Under the pieces are notes generated by a model that saw nothing but the letters and a program-made list of their open reading frames with translations, was not told the origin of the DNA and did no database searches. The translations under genes and the position numbers were made by a program. Below, piece by piece: positions 21,641 to 30,580 of a stretch of 64,000 nucleotides of DNA (positions are counted from its first letter, which is position 1; each line of letters starts with the position of its first letter). Origin of the DNA: Oricola indica (GTDB lineage: Bacteria; Pseudomonadota; Alphaproteobacteria; Rhizobiales; Rhizobiaceae). The stretch spans positions 744,001 through 808,000 of the forward strand of contig NZ_JAINFJ010000001.1 of NCBI RefSeq assembly GCF_019966595.1, read 5' to 3'.

Positions 21641-22084
21641 TCAGTTCGCGGGATGGCGCGGTTTGAAACGCGTCTCCCATGCGGCGCCGAGGTCCTCGAG
21701 TTGCGCCTCGACGCATTCGACGTCGAGCTGGATCAGCGGGCCGTCCGCGAAGACGAGTTCGATGGTTCCGGCCGGCGCGTCGGTTTCGGCGAATTGGATG
21801 GCCAGCAGCGACAGCACCTGGTCGGGGTCATTCCGCTTTATGCCGGATGTGCGGACTTTCAGGACACGCGCAAACGACAGCACCGACTGGCGGCGTTCAT
21901 AGCTGTCCTTGCCGCCCGATTGCCGTCCTGCCGCATCCCACGCGAAACGGTTGACGACCAGCGTGAACCGCTTTTCGCGGGGCCGATAGTCCAGTGCTTC
22001 GAATTTCGTCACGGAATCCTGAACCTGCGCCGAAACGACGGCGAGGTCTTCCGCATCCAGGGCCATCAGTCTGAGCCGGTCCAT
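21641..22084 (-). CDS. DUF2948 family protein
   Basis: The 147-residue protein matches the DUF2948 family of alphaproteobacteria, usually encoded between murA and hisD as here. It starts MDRLRLMALDAEDLAVVSAQVQD and contains RFTLVVNRFAWD and LSFARVLKVRTSGI. It has no membrane segments or catalytic motif that I can identify. Its stop is 17 bases before the hisD start, so it is probably co-transcribed with hisD and UPF0262. Function unknown. Confidence 0.85.
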   Translation of the reverse strand: MDRLRLMALDAEDLAVVSAQVQDSVTKFEALDYRPREKRFTLVVNRFAWDAAGRQSGGKDSYERRQSVLSFARVLKVRTSGIKRNDPDQVLSLLAIQFAETDAPAGTIELVFADGPLIQLDVECVEAQLEDLGAAWETRFKPRHPAN

Positions 22085-22201
22085 CGTCCTTGCAACCAGG
22101 GTTTTTCAACAGGCGCGCGCCGCCATATCGCAGTGCTGATACGGCTTTCCATGGTGCAACGCAACCGGACCGGACAGGCGTTTCTCGCCTTGTGGCGTCC
22201 G

Positions 22202-23491
22202 TCAGCTCGAAATGCGGTCGATATCCGCGCCGCAGGCCTGCAGCTTGGCTTCCAGCCGCTCGAAACCCCTGTCGAGATGGTAGACGCGATTGACCGTCGT
22301 TTCGCCCTGCGCAGCAAGCCCGGCGATCACCAGCGACACCGAGGCCCGCAGGTCGGTCGCCATGACCGGAGCGCCCTTGAGCACCGGCACGCCGCGGATC
22401 GTCGCGGTCTGGCCGTCGAGCGAAATATCCGCGCCGAGACGGGCCAGTTCCTGCACATGCATGAAACGGTTCTCGAAAATCGTCTCGGTGATGTGGGAGG
22501 TGCCGTTGGCCATGGTCATCAGCCCCATGAGCTGCGCCTGAAGGTCCGTCGGGAAGCCCGGATAGGGATCGGTGCGCACATTGACCGGCATCAGCCCGTT
22601 GCCGTTGCGATAGACGCGGACGCCCTCTTCCGTGTCCGTGATCTCGATGCCTGCCTTGCGCAAGGCGTCCAGCGCGCTTTCCAGAAGGTCCGCCCGCGCG
22701 CCTTTCAGCACCACGTCGCCGCCGGTCATGCCGACCGCCATCGCATAGGTGCCGGTCTCGATACGGTCCGGGATCACGCGGTGGCGCGCGCCCGACAGCG
22801 AAGTGACGCCGGTGATGCGGATTTCATCGGTTCCCGCACCCTCGATCTTCGCGCCCATCGCGTTCAGGCAATCGGCCAGATTGACGACTTCCGGCTCGCG
22901 GGCCGGGTTTTCGATGATCGTGTCGCCCTTGGCGAGCGATGCCGCCATCAGCGCCACATGCGTTGCGCCGACCGAAACCTTCGGGAACCGGTAGCGCGCG
23001 CCGATCAGGCCGTTCTTCGCCTTGGCGTGGACATAGCCGTTCTCGATCTCGATATCGGCGCCAAGCGCCTCCAGCGAATCGATGAAGAGATCGACAGGGC
23101 GCGTGCCGATGGCGCAGCCGCCCGGCAGCGAAACCCGCGCCTCGCCCATGCGCGCCAGAAGCGGCCCGATCACCCAGAAGCTGGCCCGCATCTTGGAGAC
23201 GAGTTCGTAGGGCGCGGTGATATCGACGATGTTGCGCGCCGTGAAATGCACGGTCCGCGCGTAATCCGACGCCTCCGCCTGGCGGCGGCCGGTTACGGAA
23301 TAATCGACGCCATGGTTCGACAGGATGCGGATCAGCGATTCCACATCGGCCAGATGCGGCACGTTTTCCAGCGTCAGCGTGTCGTCGGTGAGCAGGCTCG
23401 CGATCATCAGCGGCAAGCTCGCATTCTTGGCTCCGGAAATCGGAATGACGCCGTTGAGCGCATTGCCGCCCCTGATCCTGATCTGGTCCAT
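22202..23491 (-). CDS. murA: UDP-N-acetylglucosamine 1-carboxyvinyltransferase
   Basis: The 429-residue enzyme performs the first committed step of peptidoglycan synthesis, transferring enolpyruvate to UDP-GlcNAc. It begins [24 protein letters not shown], and the catalytic loop [14 protein letters not shown] (about residue 115) retains the cysteine that fosfomycin alkylates. Similarity starts at the ATG at 23491, five codons inside the open frame. It is separate from the dcw operon but on the same strand, 117 bases upstream of DUF2948. Confidence 0.97.
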   Translation of the reverse strand: MDQIRIRGGNALNGVIPISGAKNASLPLMIASLLTDDTLTLENVPHLADVESLIRILSNHGVDYSVTGRRQAEASDYARTVHFTARNIVDITAPYELVSKMRASFWVIGPLLARMGEARVSLPGGCAIGTRPVDLFIDSLEALGADIEIENGYVHAKAKNGLIGARYRFPKVSVGATHVALMAASLAKGDTIIENPAREPEVVNLADCLNAMGAKIEGAGTDEIRITGVTSLSGARHRVIPDRIETGTYAMAVGMTGGDVVLKGARADLLESALDALRKAGIEITDTEEGVRVYRNGNGLMPVNVRTDPYPGFPTDLQAQLMGLMTMANGTSHITETIFENRFMHVQELARLGADISLDGQTATIRGVPVLKGAPVMATDLRASVSLVIAGLAAQGETTVNRVYHLDRGFERLEAKLQACGADIDRISS

Positions 23492-23520
23492 GTCTGCTGT
23501 TCCCAATCCCCTCGGGCGGC

Positions 23521-23543
23521 TGCCGTCCCCGGGCGGGACGGCA
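23521..23543 (-). repeat. Hairpin in the murA leader
   Basis: A 9-base perfect inverted repeat (TGCCGTCCC / GGGACGGCA with a 5-base loop) lies 30-50 bases upstream of the murA start and downstream of the ABC permease. No T-run follows, so it is not a classical terminator. It may be a weak terminator for the upstream operon, a leader structure or simple GC-rich chance. Confidence 0.4.
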
Positions 23544-23611
23544 CGTCGTGGCCGATTATGCGGTGGCGAGCGTTTAACGCATCGTCATGGCCGCTTCAAG
23601 GCGGCGGGCCG

Positions 23612-24375
23612 TCAGGTCGCCGGTCGCTCCGCCCAGCCGGCGAAGATGCGCTCCAGATAGACGACGGCGTAATAAAGAACGATGCCCAGGACGGCGAGCG
23701 CGATCAGCACCGCGAACATCAGCGGATAGTTCGAGTTGGTTTGCGCCGACAGGAACAGCGCGCCAAGGCCGCGCCCGTGCGGCGAGACGATCTCGACCAG
23801 GTTCGTGCCGATGAAGGCCAGCGTCACCGCCACCTTCAACGCGCCGAAGAACTCCGGCAGCGTCTTCGGCAAAGCGATCTTGGTGAAGATCGTGTAGCGC
23901 GACGCGCCGAGCGAACGCAGGATGTCGCGATATTCCGGCTCCAGTGTCGACAGGCCGATGCCCACCGAAACGGCGATCGGGAAGAACGAGATCATGAAAG
24001 CCATCATCACGGTGTTGAAATTGTGCTGCCCGATGAACAGCAGCGCCAGCACCGGCACAAGCGTCGCCTTAGGAATGGCGTTGAAGCCGACCAGCAGCGG
24101 ATAGAGCGCGTCGCGCGCGATCCGCGAAAAGCCCATGACCATGCCGAGCAGGGTGCCGGCGAGAACCGCGATGATGAGGCCGGCGACCGTGCGCCACAGC
24201 GTCTGCCAGCTGCCGATCAGGAACAGTTCCCAGAATCGCGAATACGCCTTGGGCAGATCCGACGGCGAGGCCATCACGTAGTCCGGCCAGCCATTGGCCC
24301 AGACCAGCAGTTCCCACAGCGCGAGGAAGATGACGATGGCGGCAATCGGCACGCCGATCTTGTGCAGGGCGGTTT

Positions 24376-24379
<4 letters not shown>
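23612..24379 (-). CDS. ABC transporter permease (nitrate/sulfonate/thiamine-precursor type)
   Basis: The 255-residue protein has six transmembrane segments and the BPD-type permease EAA loop (EYRDILRSLGASRYTIFTKIALP, about residues 140-165). It forms the membrane channel of an importer with the ATPase and binding protein upstream; its start overlaps the ATPase stop by 4 bases. The family covers nitrate, taurine, sulfonates and pyrimidine precursors of thiamine, and sequence does not settle which. Confidence 0.92.
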
Positions 24380-25167
<788 letters not shown>

Positions 25168-25181
25168 CCGCGCCCCCAGGG

Positions 25182-25212
25182 AAAAGTCCGCCCGCCGGGT
25201 CGGCGGGCGGAC
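25182..25212 (-). terminator. Intrinsic terminator or attenuator between binding protein and ATPase genes
   Basis: On the minus strand a 12-base perfect stem (25212-25201 with 25197-25186) with a 3-base loop is followed by TTTT at 25185-25182. It lies 6 bases after the binding-protein stop and ends 15 bases before the ATPase start. This has the form of a rho-independent terminator; partial read-through would give the excess of binding protein usual in ABC importers. Confidence 0.75.
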
Positions 25213-25218
25213 AAGGCA

Positions 25219-26223
25219 TTACTGCAGCATGAAGGGCTCTTCCGGCAGGTACGAACTGTCGAAATAGAGCGCTGCATCCGGTTCGTTGACGAACTCGTAG
25301 ACCGACTTGGTCTGTTCGATCGACTTGGCCATGCGGTCGGCGTCGATGCCGCCGAAGCCGTTTTCCTTGACCCAGTCGGTCAAGACATTGTCCCTGATCG
25401 AGAGCGACAGGCGCTCGGTCTCCAGCGCCTCGTCGGCGGCCGGGTTGCGCGACATCAGCGGCTTCACGGCGGCGGCCGGGTCGGCGATGGCGTCCTTCCA
25501 GCCCATGGCGACGGCCTTCACGAAGCCCTTCACGAGTTCCGGGTTCTCCGCCGCGTAATCGGTGTTGACCAGGATCGCGTTACCGTAAAGCGACACGCCG
25601 TAATCCGACATCAGCAGCACGGTCTGGTCTTCCATCGGCACGCCGAGGCGCATGACATTGAGCGTCGAGGTGAAGGAATAGCCGGTCACGGCCGCCACCT
25701 TGCCTTCGGCGAGCATCGGCTCGCGGGTCGGGAAGCCGACCGGCTCGACGGTGATCTTCGACATGTCGAGATCGTTCTCTGCGGCGAAGATCGGGAACTG
25801 CGCCCATGCGCCATCCGGCGGCGGCGCGCCCAGAACCTTGCCTTCCAGGTCCTTCGGCGTCTCGACGCCCATGTCCTTGCGGCCGACCACAGCGAAGGGC
25901 GGCTTGTCGTAGATCATCATGATCGCCGTGACCGGAGCGCCCGGGTTCTGGTCGAGGAAGCGCATCAGCGAATTGATATCGGCGAGGCCGAACGGGAACG
26001 CGCCGGTGGCGACTTTCGGAATGGCGTCGAGCGAGCCCTTGCCCTCGGAAATCTCCACCGCGAGGCCTTCGTCGCCGAAATAGCCCTTGTCGATGGCGAT
26101 CAGATAAGGCGCCGCCGGCCCCTCGAATTTCCAGTCGAGCGCGAACGGAGCCTTCTCCTGCGCGCCGGCCTGCGAAACGGCGGCTGCGAGCAGCGCCGCC
26201 GCGATGAACATCTTCTTGAACAC
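25219..26223 (-). CDS. ABC transporter substrate-binding protein, NMT1/THI5-like
   Basis: The 334-residue protein has a Sec signal peptide (KKMFIAAALLAAAVSQAGAQ) and an NMT1/THI5/SsuA-like fold, seen in LDWKFEGPAAPYLIAIDKGYF near residue 30. It would deliver a small nitrogen-, sulfur- or pyrimidine-containing ligand to the permease and ATPase downstream. The start is a GTG at 26223 with GGGAG about 7 bases upstream; an upstream in-frame start would place charged residues before the signal peptide. No riboswitch is evident in its leader, so a thiamine role is not supported. Confidence 0.9.
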   Translation of the reverse strand: MFKKMFIAAALLAAAVSQAGAQEKAPFALDWKFEGPAAPYLIAIDKGYFGDEGLAVEISEGKGSLDAIPKVATGAFPFGLADINSLMRFLDQNPGAPVTAIMMIYDKPPFAVVGRKDMGVETPKDLEGKVLGAPPPDGAWAQFPIFAAENDLDMSKITVEPVGFPTREPMLAEGKVAAVTGYSFTSTLNVMRLGVPMEDQTVLLMSDYGVSLYGNAILVNTDYAAENPELVKGFVKAVAMGWKDAIADPAAAVKPLMSRNPAADEALETERLSLSIRDNVLTDWVKENGFGGIDADRMAKSIEQTKSVYEFVNEPDAALYFDSSYLPEEPFMLQ

Positions 26224-26349
26224 GTCAATCTCCCTTGCATCGTGATTGATGCTGCGGCGCACATCGAAGCGCATGATCAATTTTTGATCAAGTGGGAAAA
26301 TTGTCCAATTATTGCGCGGACATGCCCTGACCGTGTCCGCGGGACACTT

Positions 26350-26559
26350 TCAGTCGCTTTTTCCACCGCCACCCGGCGCGCCATCTTCCGGCGACGCCTT
26401 TTCGACAGGCCCCTGTCCCGCCGCATCGATCCCCTCGGCGCGGTCATCCGCATCGCCCGCCCGCTTGGCGCGCGCCTGCGCCTTGCGCCGCGCCAGATTG
26501 GCGCGAAGCTGTTTTGCGAGACGGTCCTTCTTCGGATCATTCGGCGGATTTTGCGTCAT
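26350..26559 (-). CDS. Small lysine/arginine-rich protein of unknown function
   Basis: A 69-residue hydrophilic protein beginning MTQNPPNDPKKDRLAKQL, rich in Lys, Arg and Ala in the first 40 residues and Gly/Pro in the tail. Short proteins of this kind are common beside tRNA genes in rhizobia, and the N-terminal NPPNDPKKDRLA part looks conserved rather than random. No motif or membrane segment is seen. An ATG three codons upstream (26568) is an alternative start. I cannot assign a function. Confidence 0.55.
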   Translation of the reverse strand: MTQNPPNDPKKDRLAKQLRANLARRKAQARAKRAGDADDRAEGIDAAGQGPVEKASPEDGAPGGGGKSD

Positions 26560-26704
26560 CCATCCCATATGGCGCAAAACGCCGCCCCGGCAAAGCCCCC
26601 GCAAGGCCCGGACATGCGTAACCCGGACAACCAATATTGCCGGTGATTACGCCTTGCACTCGCAAAACGCTTGTGGCAGAAGCCGCTCACGATTTTCCGG
26701 ATAC

Positions 26705-26779
26705 GCTGCCGTAGCTCAGGGGTAGAGCACTCCCTTGGTAAGGGAGAGGCCGAGAGTTCGAATCTCTCCGGCAGCACCA
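26705..26779 (+). tRNA. tRNA-Thr (anticodon GGT)
   Basis: A full cloverleaf is visible. The acceptor stem pairs GCTGCCG (26705-26711) with CGGCAGC (26769-26775), followed by discriminator A and an encoded CCA (26777-26779). The anticodon stem CTCCC/GGGAG encloses TTGGTAA with anticodon GGT at 26737-26739. The T-loop reads TTCGAAT. It decodes ACC and ACU threonine codons. Confidence 0.97.
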
Positions 26780-26904
26780 TTCCGATCCCATTGAAATCTG
26801 TTGACTATCAAAGGCTTACGCTCCGCGTGGCGTCGTCGATCGCGGTCCGACCGATGGCGGGGAAAGCCCGTAGTGTCCTCATGCGCGGCGATCGTTATCA
26901 CTGA

Positions 26905-27273
26905 CGTCAGTCAGCGGCGCTCGAACGAAAGATGGTGCGCAGCCCGTTCGACGGCGTGGTCACGGAAAGGCTGATGGCCGAAGGCGAACTCTACAACGAA
27001 CAGGAGCCGATCCTGACGCTCGCCAGCATCGATCCGCTCGATATCGAGACTTTCCTGCCGTCCGAGCAACTGACCGAGGTGGAGCCGGGCGAAACCGTTT
27101 CGGTCCTGCTGGAAACCGGTGGCGAGGCCAGCGCCAGGGTCACCGTGATCGACCCGTTCCTCGACGGCGCCACCGGGACATTCGGTGTCCGGCTCACGCT
27201 CGACAATCCCGACGGCGCCATCCTCGCCGGCCAGCGCTGCACGGTCGAATTCGGGCCCTCCGCCGGAAATTGA
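26905..27273 (+). pseudogene. Truncated RND-efflux membrane fusion protein (C-terminal remnant)
   Basis: The frame from just after a TGA at 26902 to the stop at 27273 encodes the C-terminal third of an HlyD/AcrA-type periplasmic adaptor. The end of the hairpin (SAALERKMVRSPFDGVV) is followed by the beta-barrel segment (PLDIETFLPSEQLTEVEPGE) and a normal C-terminus. The signal peptide, lipoyl half and most of the coiled coil are missing. The ATG at 26932 falls inside the conserved RSPFDG region, so it is not a natural start. No RND pump or outer-membrane partner lies nearby. It marks a deletion or rearrangement next to the tRNA. Confidence 0.8.
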
Positions 27274-27514
27274 CCTCCGGTTCCTGTCGCTTGTCCATCA
27301 CCGGCTCTTCCGAATGACCGGTCGAAGCCCCCCGGAACATCCCGCCATCGACAACATCGCGTCGAGTGCGTAGTAAGCAGCCGCGTTGTCGATGCCCGAG
27401 GCGCGCGACAATCCTGACAAGGGTGCAAGTGCCGTCGGCATTGCCCGGGTCCCGAAGGGGTGAACCGGCGCACCCACCGGTTTAAATGCATATGCGCGGT
27501 TACGGCGAAGACGA

Positions 27515-29785
27515 ATGATCATCGACAGGAAAACCTCTCCATTTCTGATCTACAGCGAGGATCCGCTGATCCTCGCCCTGCAGAAGATATCGGAGAACAA
27601 GAGCGGCTTCGTCGTCGCCGTTTCGGAGAAGGGCCGCGCGATTGGCGTGCTGACCGACGGCGACGTGCGGCGCTGGCTGTCCAGCGCTGACAAGCTCGAC
27701 CTGAACGTCCCCGTCGGCCTCGTCGCCAACCGGGAATTCGTCACCCTGCCCGTCACGGCAAGCCCGGAGGAGATCGCGGCCAGGCTGGACAGTCGCGTCC
27801 GCGTCATTCCGCTGACCGACGAGGCCGGACACCTGATCGCGATCGCCCGGCAGGGACAGGACCAGTTCCGCATCGGCGCGCGGAAGATCGGCGATGCCGA
27901 ACCCGCCTATATCATCGCCGAGATCGGCAACAATCATAATGGCGACGTCGAACTGGCGAAGCGGCTGGTCGATATCGCGGTGAGCGCGGGCGCGGATTGC
28001 GCCAAGTTCCAGATGCGCGACATGGAGGCCCTCTACGGCTCGGGCCGCGGCACGGCGGGCGCCTCGCACGATCTGGGCGCGCAATACACGCTCGACCTGC
28101 TCGCGAAATACAATCTGAGCCGTGACGACATGTTCCGGCTCTTCGATCACTGCCGCGCGGTCGGCATCGAACCGCTCTGCACGCCCTGGGACGAGCCGAG
28201 CCTGGACGCGCTGGAGAGCTACGGGCTCGAAGGCTACAAGGTCGCCTCGGCCGACCTCACCAATCACGGCTTCCTGACTGTGCTGGCCGAAACCGGAAAG
28301 CCGCTGATCTGCTCGACCGGCATGGCGACCGAGATCGAGATCGTCGACACCGTCCGGCTGCTCCGTGCAAACAGCGCGTCCTATGCGCTGCTGCACTGCA
28401 ATTCGACCTACCCCACGCCCTACAAGGATGTGAATCTGCGATATATTCCCCGGCTGGCGAAGATCGGCGACTGCACGGTCGGCTATTCCGGGCACGAAAG
28501 GGGATGGATCGTTCCGCTCGCCGCGATCGCCTTCGGCGCGCGCATCATCGAGAAACACATCTCGGTCGACCGCTCCATGGAAGGCAACGATCACAAGGTG
28601 TCGCTCCTGCCCGACGAACTCGCCGAGATGGTTCGCTCCATACGGGCGATCGAGGAAGCAACCGGCCAGCCCGCCGAGCGCGAACTGACCCAGGGCGAAA
28701 TGATGAACCGCGAGGTCCTGGCGAAATCGCTCTATGCGAGCAGCGCCATCGAGGCCGGGACCGTCATCACCGACGACCTGATCGAGGTTCGAAGCCCCGG
28801 CCAGGGCCTACAGCCCAACTACCGCGCCGACCTGATCGGCCGCAGGGCGAACCGGGCGATTGCGCCGGGAACGCCGTTCTTCAGGACCGACCTCGAGGAC
28901 GTCGATGTTTCCGCCCGCGATTTCCATTTCGACAGGCCTTGGGGCATCCCCGTCCGCTGGCACGATTACCGGGAAATCCTTGAAGTCTCGAACCCCGACC
29001 TTCTCGAGTACCACCTGTCCTACAAGGACATGGAGGAATCGTTGGAAAACTGGTTCGACGACGTTCTCGACATCGACCTGACGGTCCACGCACCGGAACT
29101 GTTCTCCGGTGACCATATCCTCGACCTCGCCTCCGAGGACGAGGCGTATCGGTCCCGCTCGATCCGTGAACTTCAGCGTGTGTGCGACCTCACCCGCAAG
29201 CTGGCGGCCTGGCACGGGAAATCCGGCACTCCGCTCATCATCGCCAATCTTGGCGGCTTCACCACGAGCGGCTTTCGCCCCCTGTCCGAGCGCACCCGCC
29301 TTTACGCGCTCATCGAGGAAAGCCTCGCCCAGATCGACGCCACCGGCGTCGAGATCATCCCGCAGACCATGCCGCCCTTTCCCTGGCATTTCGGCGGACA
29401 GAGCCATCACAATCTGTTCGTCGATCCGGATGAGATCGCCGACTTCTGCGCGCGCACCGGCATGCGGGTCTGCTTCGACATCTCTCACTCGCAACTCGCC
29501 TGCAACCATTTCAAATGGTCGATGATCGACTTCACCCGTAAGGTCGGTCCGCATACGGCGCATCTCCACATCGCCGATGCGAAGGGGATCGACGGCGAAG
29601 GTCTGCAGGTGGGCGACGGCACGATGGATCTGAAGCCCATTTGCGACGTGCTCAATGAAACCTGCGCCGAGGCGAGTTTCGTCCCCGAGGTCTGGCAGGG
29701 CCACAAGAACAATGGCGCCGGCTTCTGGTACGCACTGAACAAGCTTGAGCCATGGCTCGGCCAATCGGCGGATTCCGGGTCGTGA
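27515..29785 (+). CDS. CBS / NeuB-type nonulosonate synthase / SAF / TIM-barrel fusion protein
   Basis: The 756-residue protein joins four parts. Residues about 10-115 form a CBS pair (GVLTDGDVRRWL). Residues 120-375 are an N-acetylneuraminate-synthase domain with IAEIGNNHNGD, CAKFQMRD, LICSTGMAT and IEKHISVDRS. Residues 385-455 are a SAF (antifreeze-like) domain typical of sialic-acid synthases. Residues 465-750 are a xylose-isomerase/AP-endonuclease-2-like TIM barrel with metal-ligand motifs such as CFDISHSQLACN and HLHIADAKG. The NeuB part would condense phosphoenolpyruvate with an amino-hexose to a nine-carbon sugar; the barrel could act as an epimerase or isomerase. A cytidylyltransferase follows 2 bases later. 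Confidence 0.88.
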   Translation: MIIDRKTSPFLIYSEDPLILALQKISENKSGFVVAVSEKGRAIGVLTDGDVRRWLSSADKLDLNVPVGLVANREFVTLPVTASPEEIAARLDSRVRVIPLTDEAGHLIAIARQGQDQFRIGARKIGDAEPAYIIAEIGNNHNGDVELAKRLVDIAVSAGADCAKFQMRDMEALYGSGRGTAGASHDLGAQYTLDLLAKYNLSRDDMFRLFDHCRAVGIEPLCTPWDEPSLDALESYGLEGYKVASADLTNHGFLTVLAETGKPLICSTGMATEIEIVDTVRLLRANSASYALLHCNSTYPTPYKDVNLRYIPRLAKIGDCTVGYSGHERGWIVPLAAIAFGARIIEKHISVDRSMEGNDHKVSLLPDELAEMVRSIRAIEEATGQPAERELTQGEMMNREVLAKSLYASSAIEAGTVITDDLIEVRSPGQGLQPNYRADLIGRRANRAIAPGTPFFRTDLEDVDVSARDFHFDRPWGIPVRWHDYREILEVSNPDLLEYHLSYKDMEESLENWFDDVLDIDLTVHAPELFSGDHILDLASEDEAYRSRSIRELQRVCDLTRKLAAWHGKSGTPLIIANLGGFTTSGFRPLSERTRLYALIEESLAQIDATGVEIIPQTMPPFPWHFGGQSHHNLFVDPDEIADFCARTGMRVCFDISHSQLACNHFKWSMIDFTRKVGPHTAHLHIADAKGIDGEGLQVGDGTMDLKPICDVLNETCAEASFVPEVWQGHKNNGAGFWYALNKLEPWLGQSADSGS

Positions 29786-29787
29786 CC

Positions 29788-30564
29788 ATGCGCATCGTCC
29801 CCGATCTTTGCTGGGGGCTCACTCTCGGCCGCGGAGGATCGAGGGGCCTGCCCCGCAAGAATGTCCGGGAACTGGGCGGCCATCCGCTGATCGCCTGGGC
29901 CGTTGCGGTCGGCAAGCTCGCCGGCGGCGTTGACCGCGTTCTCTGCTCCACCGACGATGCCGAAATCGCACGGGCCGCCGCCGACGCGGGAGCCGACGTG
30001 CCGTTTCGCCGCCCTTCCAGCGCGGCGGGCAGCGCCGCCACGGATATGGACGTTTTCTCTCACCTCATCGAATGGCATGCCGAACGCGGCGCCGATCTGC
30101 CCGAATTCTTCGTGCAATTGCGCCCGACGACACCGTTCCGCGAGCCGGAATGGATCGACCGCGCGATTGCCCGGATGAAGGCGGACAGAAGCATCACATG
30201 CATGCGCTCCGTCACGCCGACGCCGATAACGCCCTACAAGATGTGGCGCAGCGCCGATGGTGACCGGCTCATGCCCGCGATGGAACTCCCGGGCGTAAAC
30301 GAGGCCTATAATCTTCCGCGCCAGTCACTGCCGGAAATCCTCTGGCATACCGGCCAGATCGACGTCATTCGCACCGAGACGCTTCTCGGCGGATCGATGA
30401 CCGGCGCGAACATTCACGCGCTGCACCTGCCGTTGGAAACGGCGATCGATATCGACGGACCGGACGACTTCCACCTTGCCGAGATCAAGTTCCGCGAAAC
30501 GATGCCGGCAGCCCTCGGGGCGTATCTCGCAACGGCCGAGCCGGGACGAAACGATTTCGCATAA
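29788..30564 (+). CDS. CMP-nonulosonate-type cytidylyltransferase
   Basis: The 258-residue protein has the nucleotidyltransferase start LGRGGSRGLPRKNVRELGGHPLIAW and resembles NeuA-type acylneuraminate cytidylyltransferases, which activate sialic-acid-like sugars as CMP derivatives. Supporting blocks are VLCSTDDAEIA, QLRPTTPFR and AIDIDGPDDF near residue 225. It begins at the ATG at 29788, or at a GTG at 29782 that overlaps the stop of the NeuB fusion; either way the two are co-translated. The exact sugar cannot be read from sequence. Confidence 0.87.
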   Translation: MRIVPDLCWGLTLGRGGSRGLPRKNVRELGGHPLIAWAVAVGKLAGGVDRVLCSTDDAEIARAAADAGADVPFRRPSSAAGSAATDMDVFSHLIEWHAERGADLPEFFVQLRPTTPFREPEWIDRAIARMKADRSITCMRSVTPTPITPYKMWRSADGDRLMPAMELPGVNEAYNLPRQSLPEILWHTGQIDVIRTETLLGGSMTGANIHALHLPLETAIDIDGPDDFHLAEIKFRETMPAALGAYLATAEPGRNDFA

Positions 30565-30580
30565 TCGCCGGAGAATGCGC

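Noticed and set aside
26705-26779. tRNA-Thr 3' end as a phage or island attachment site
   Set aside because: I found no integrase gene and no second copy of the tRNA 3' end in the window, so only the suggestion of past rearrangement is kept.
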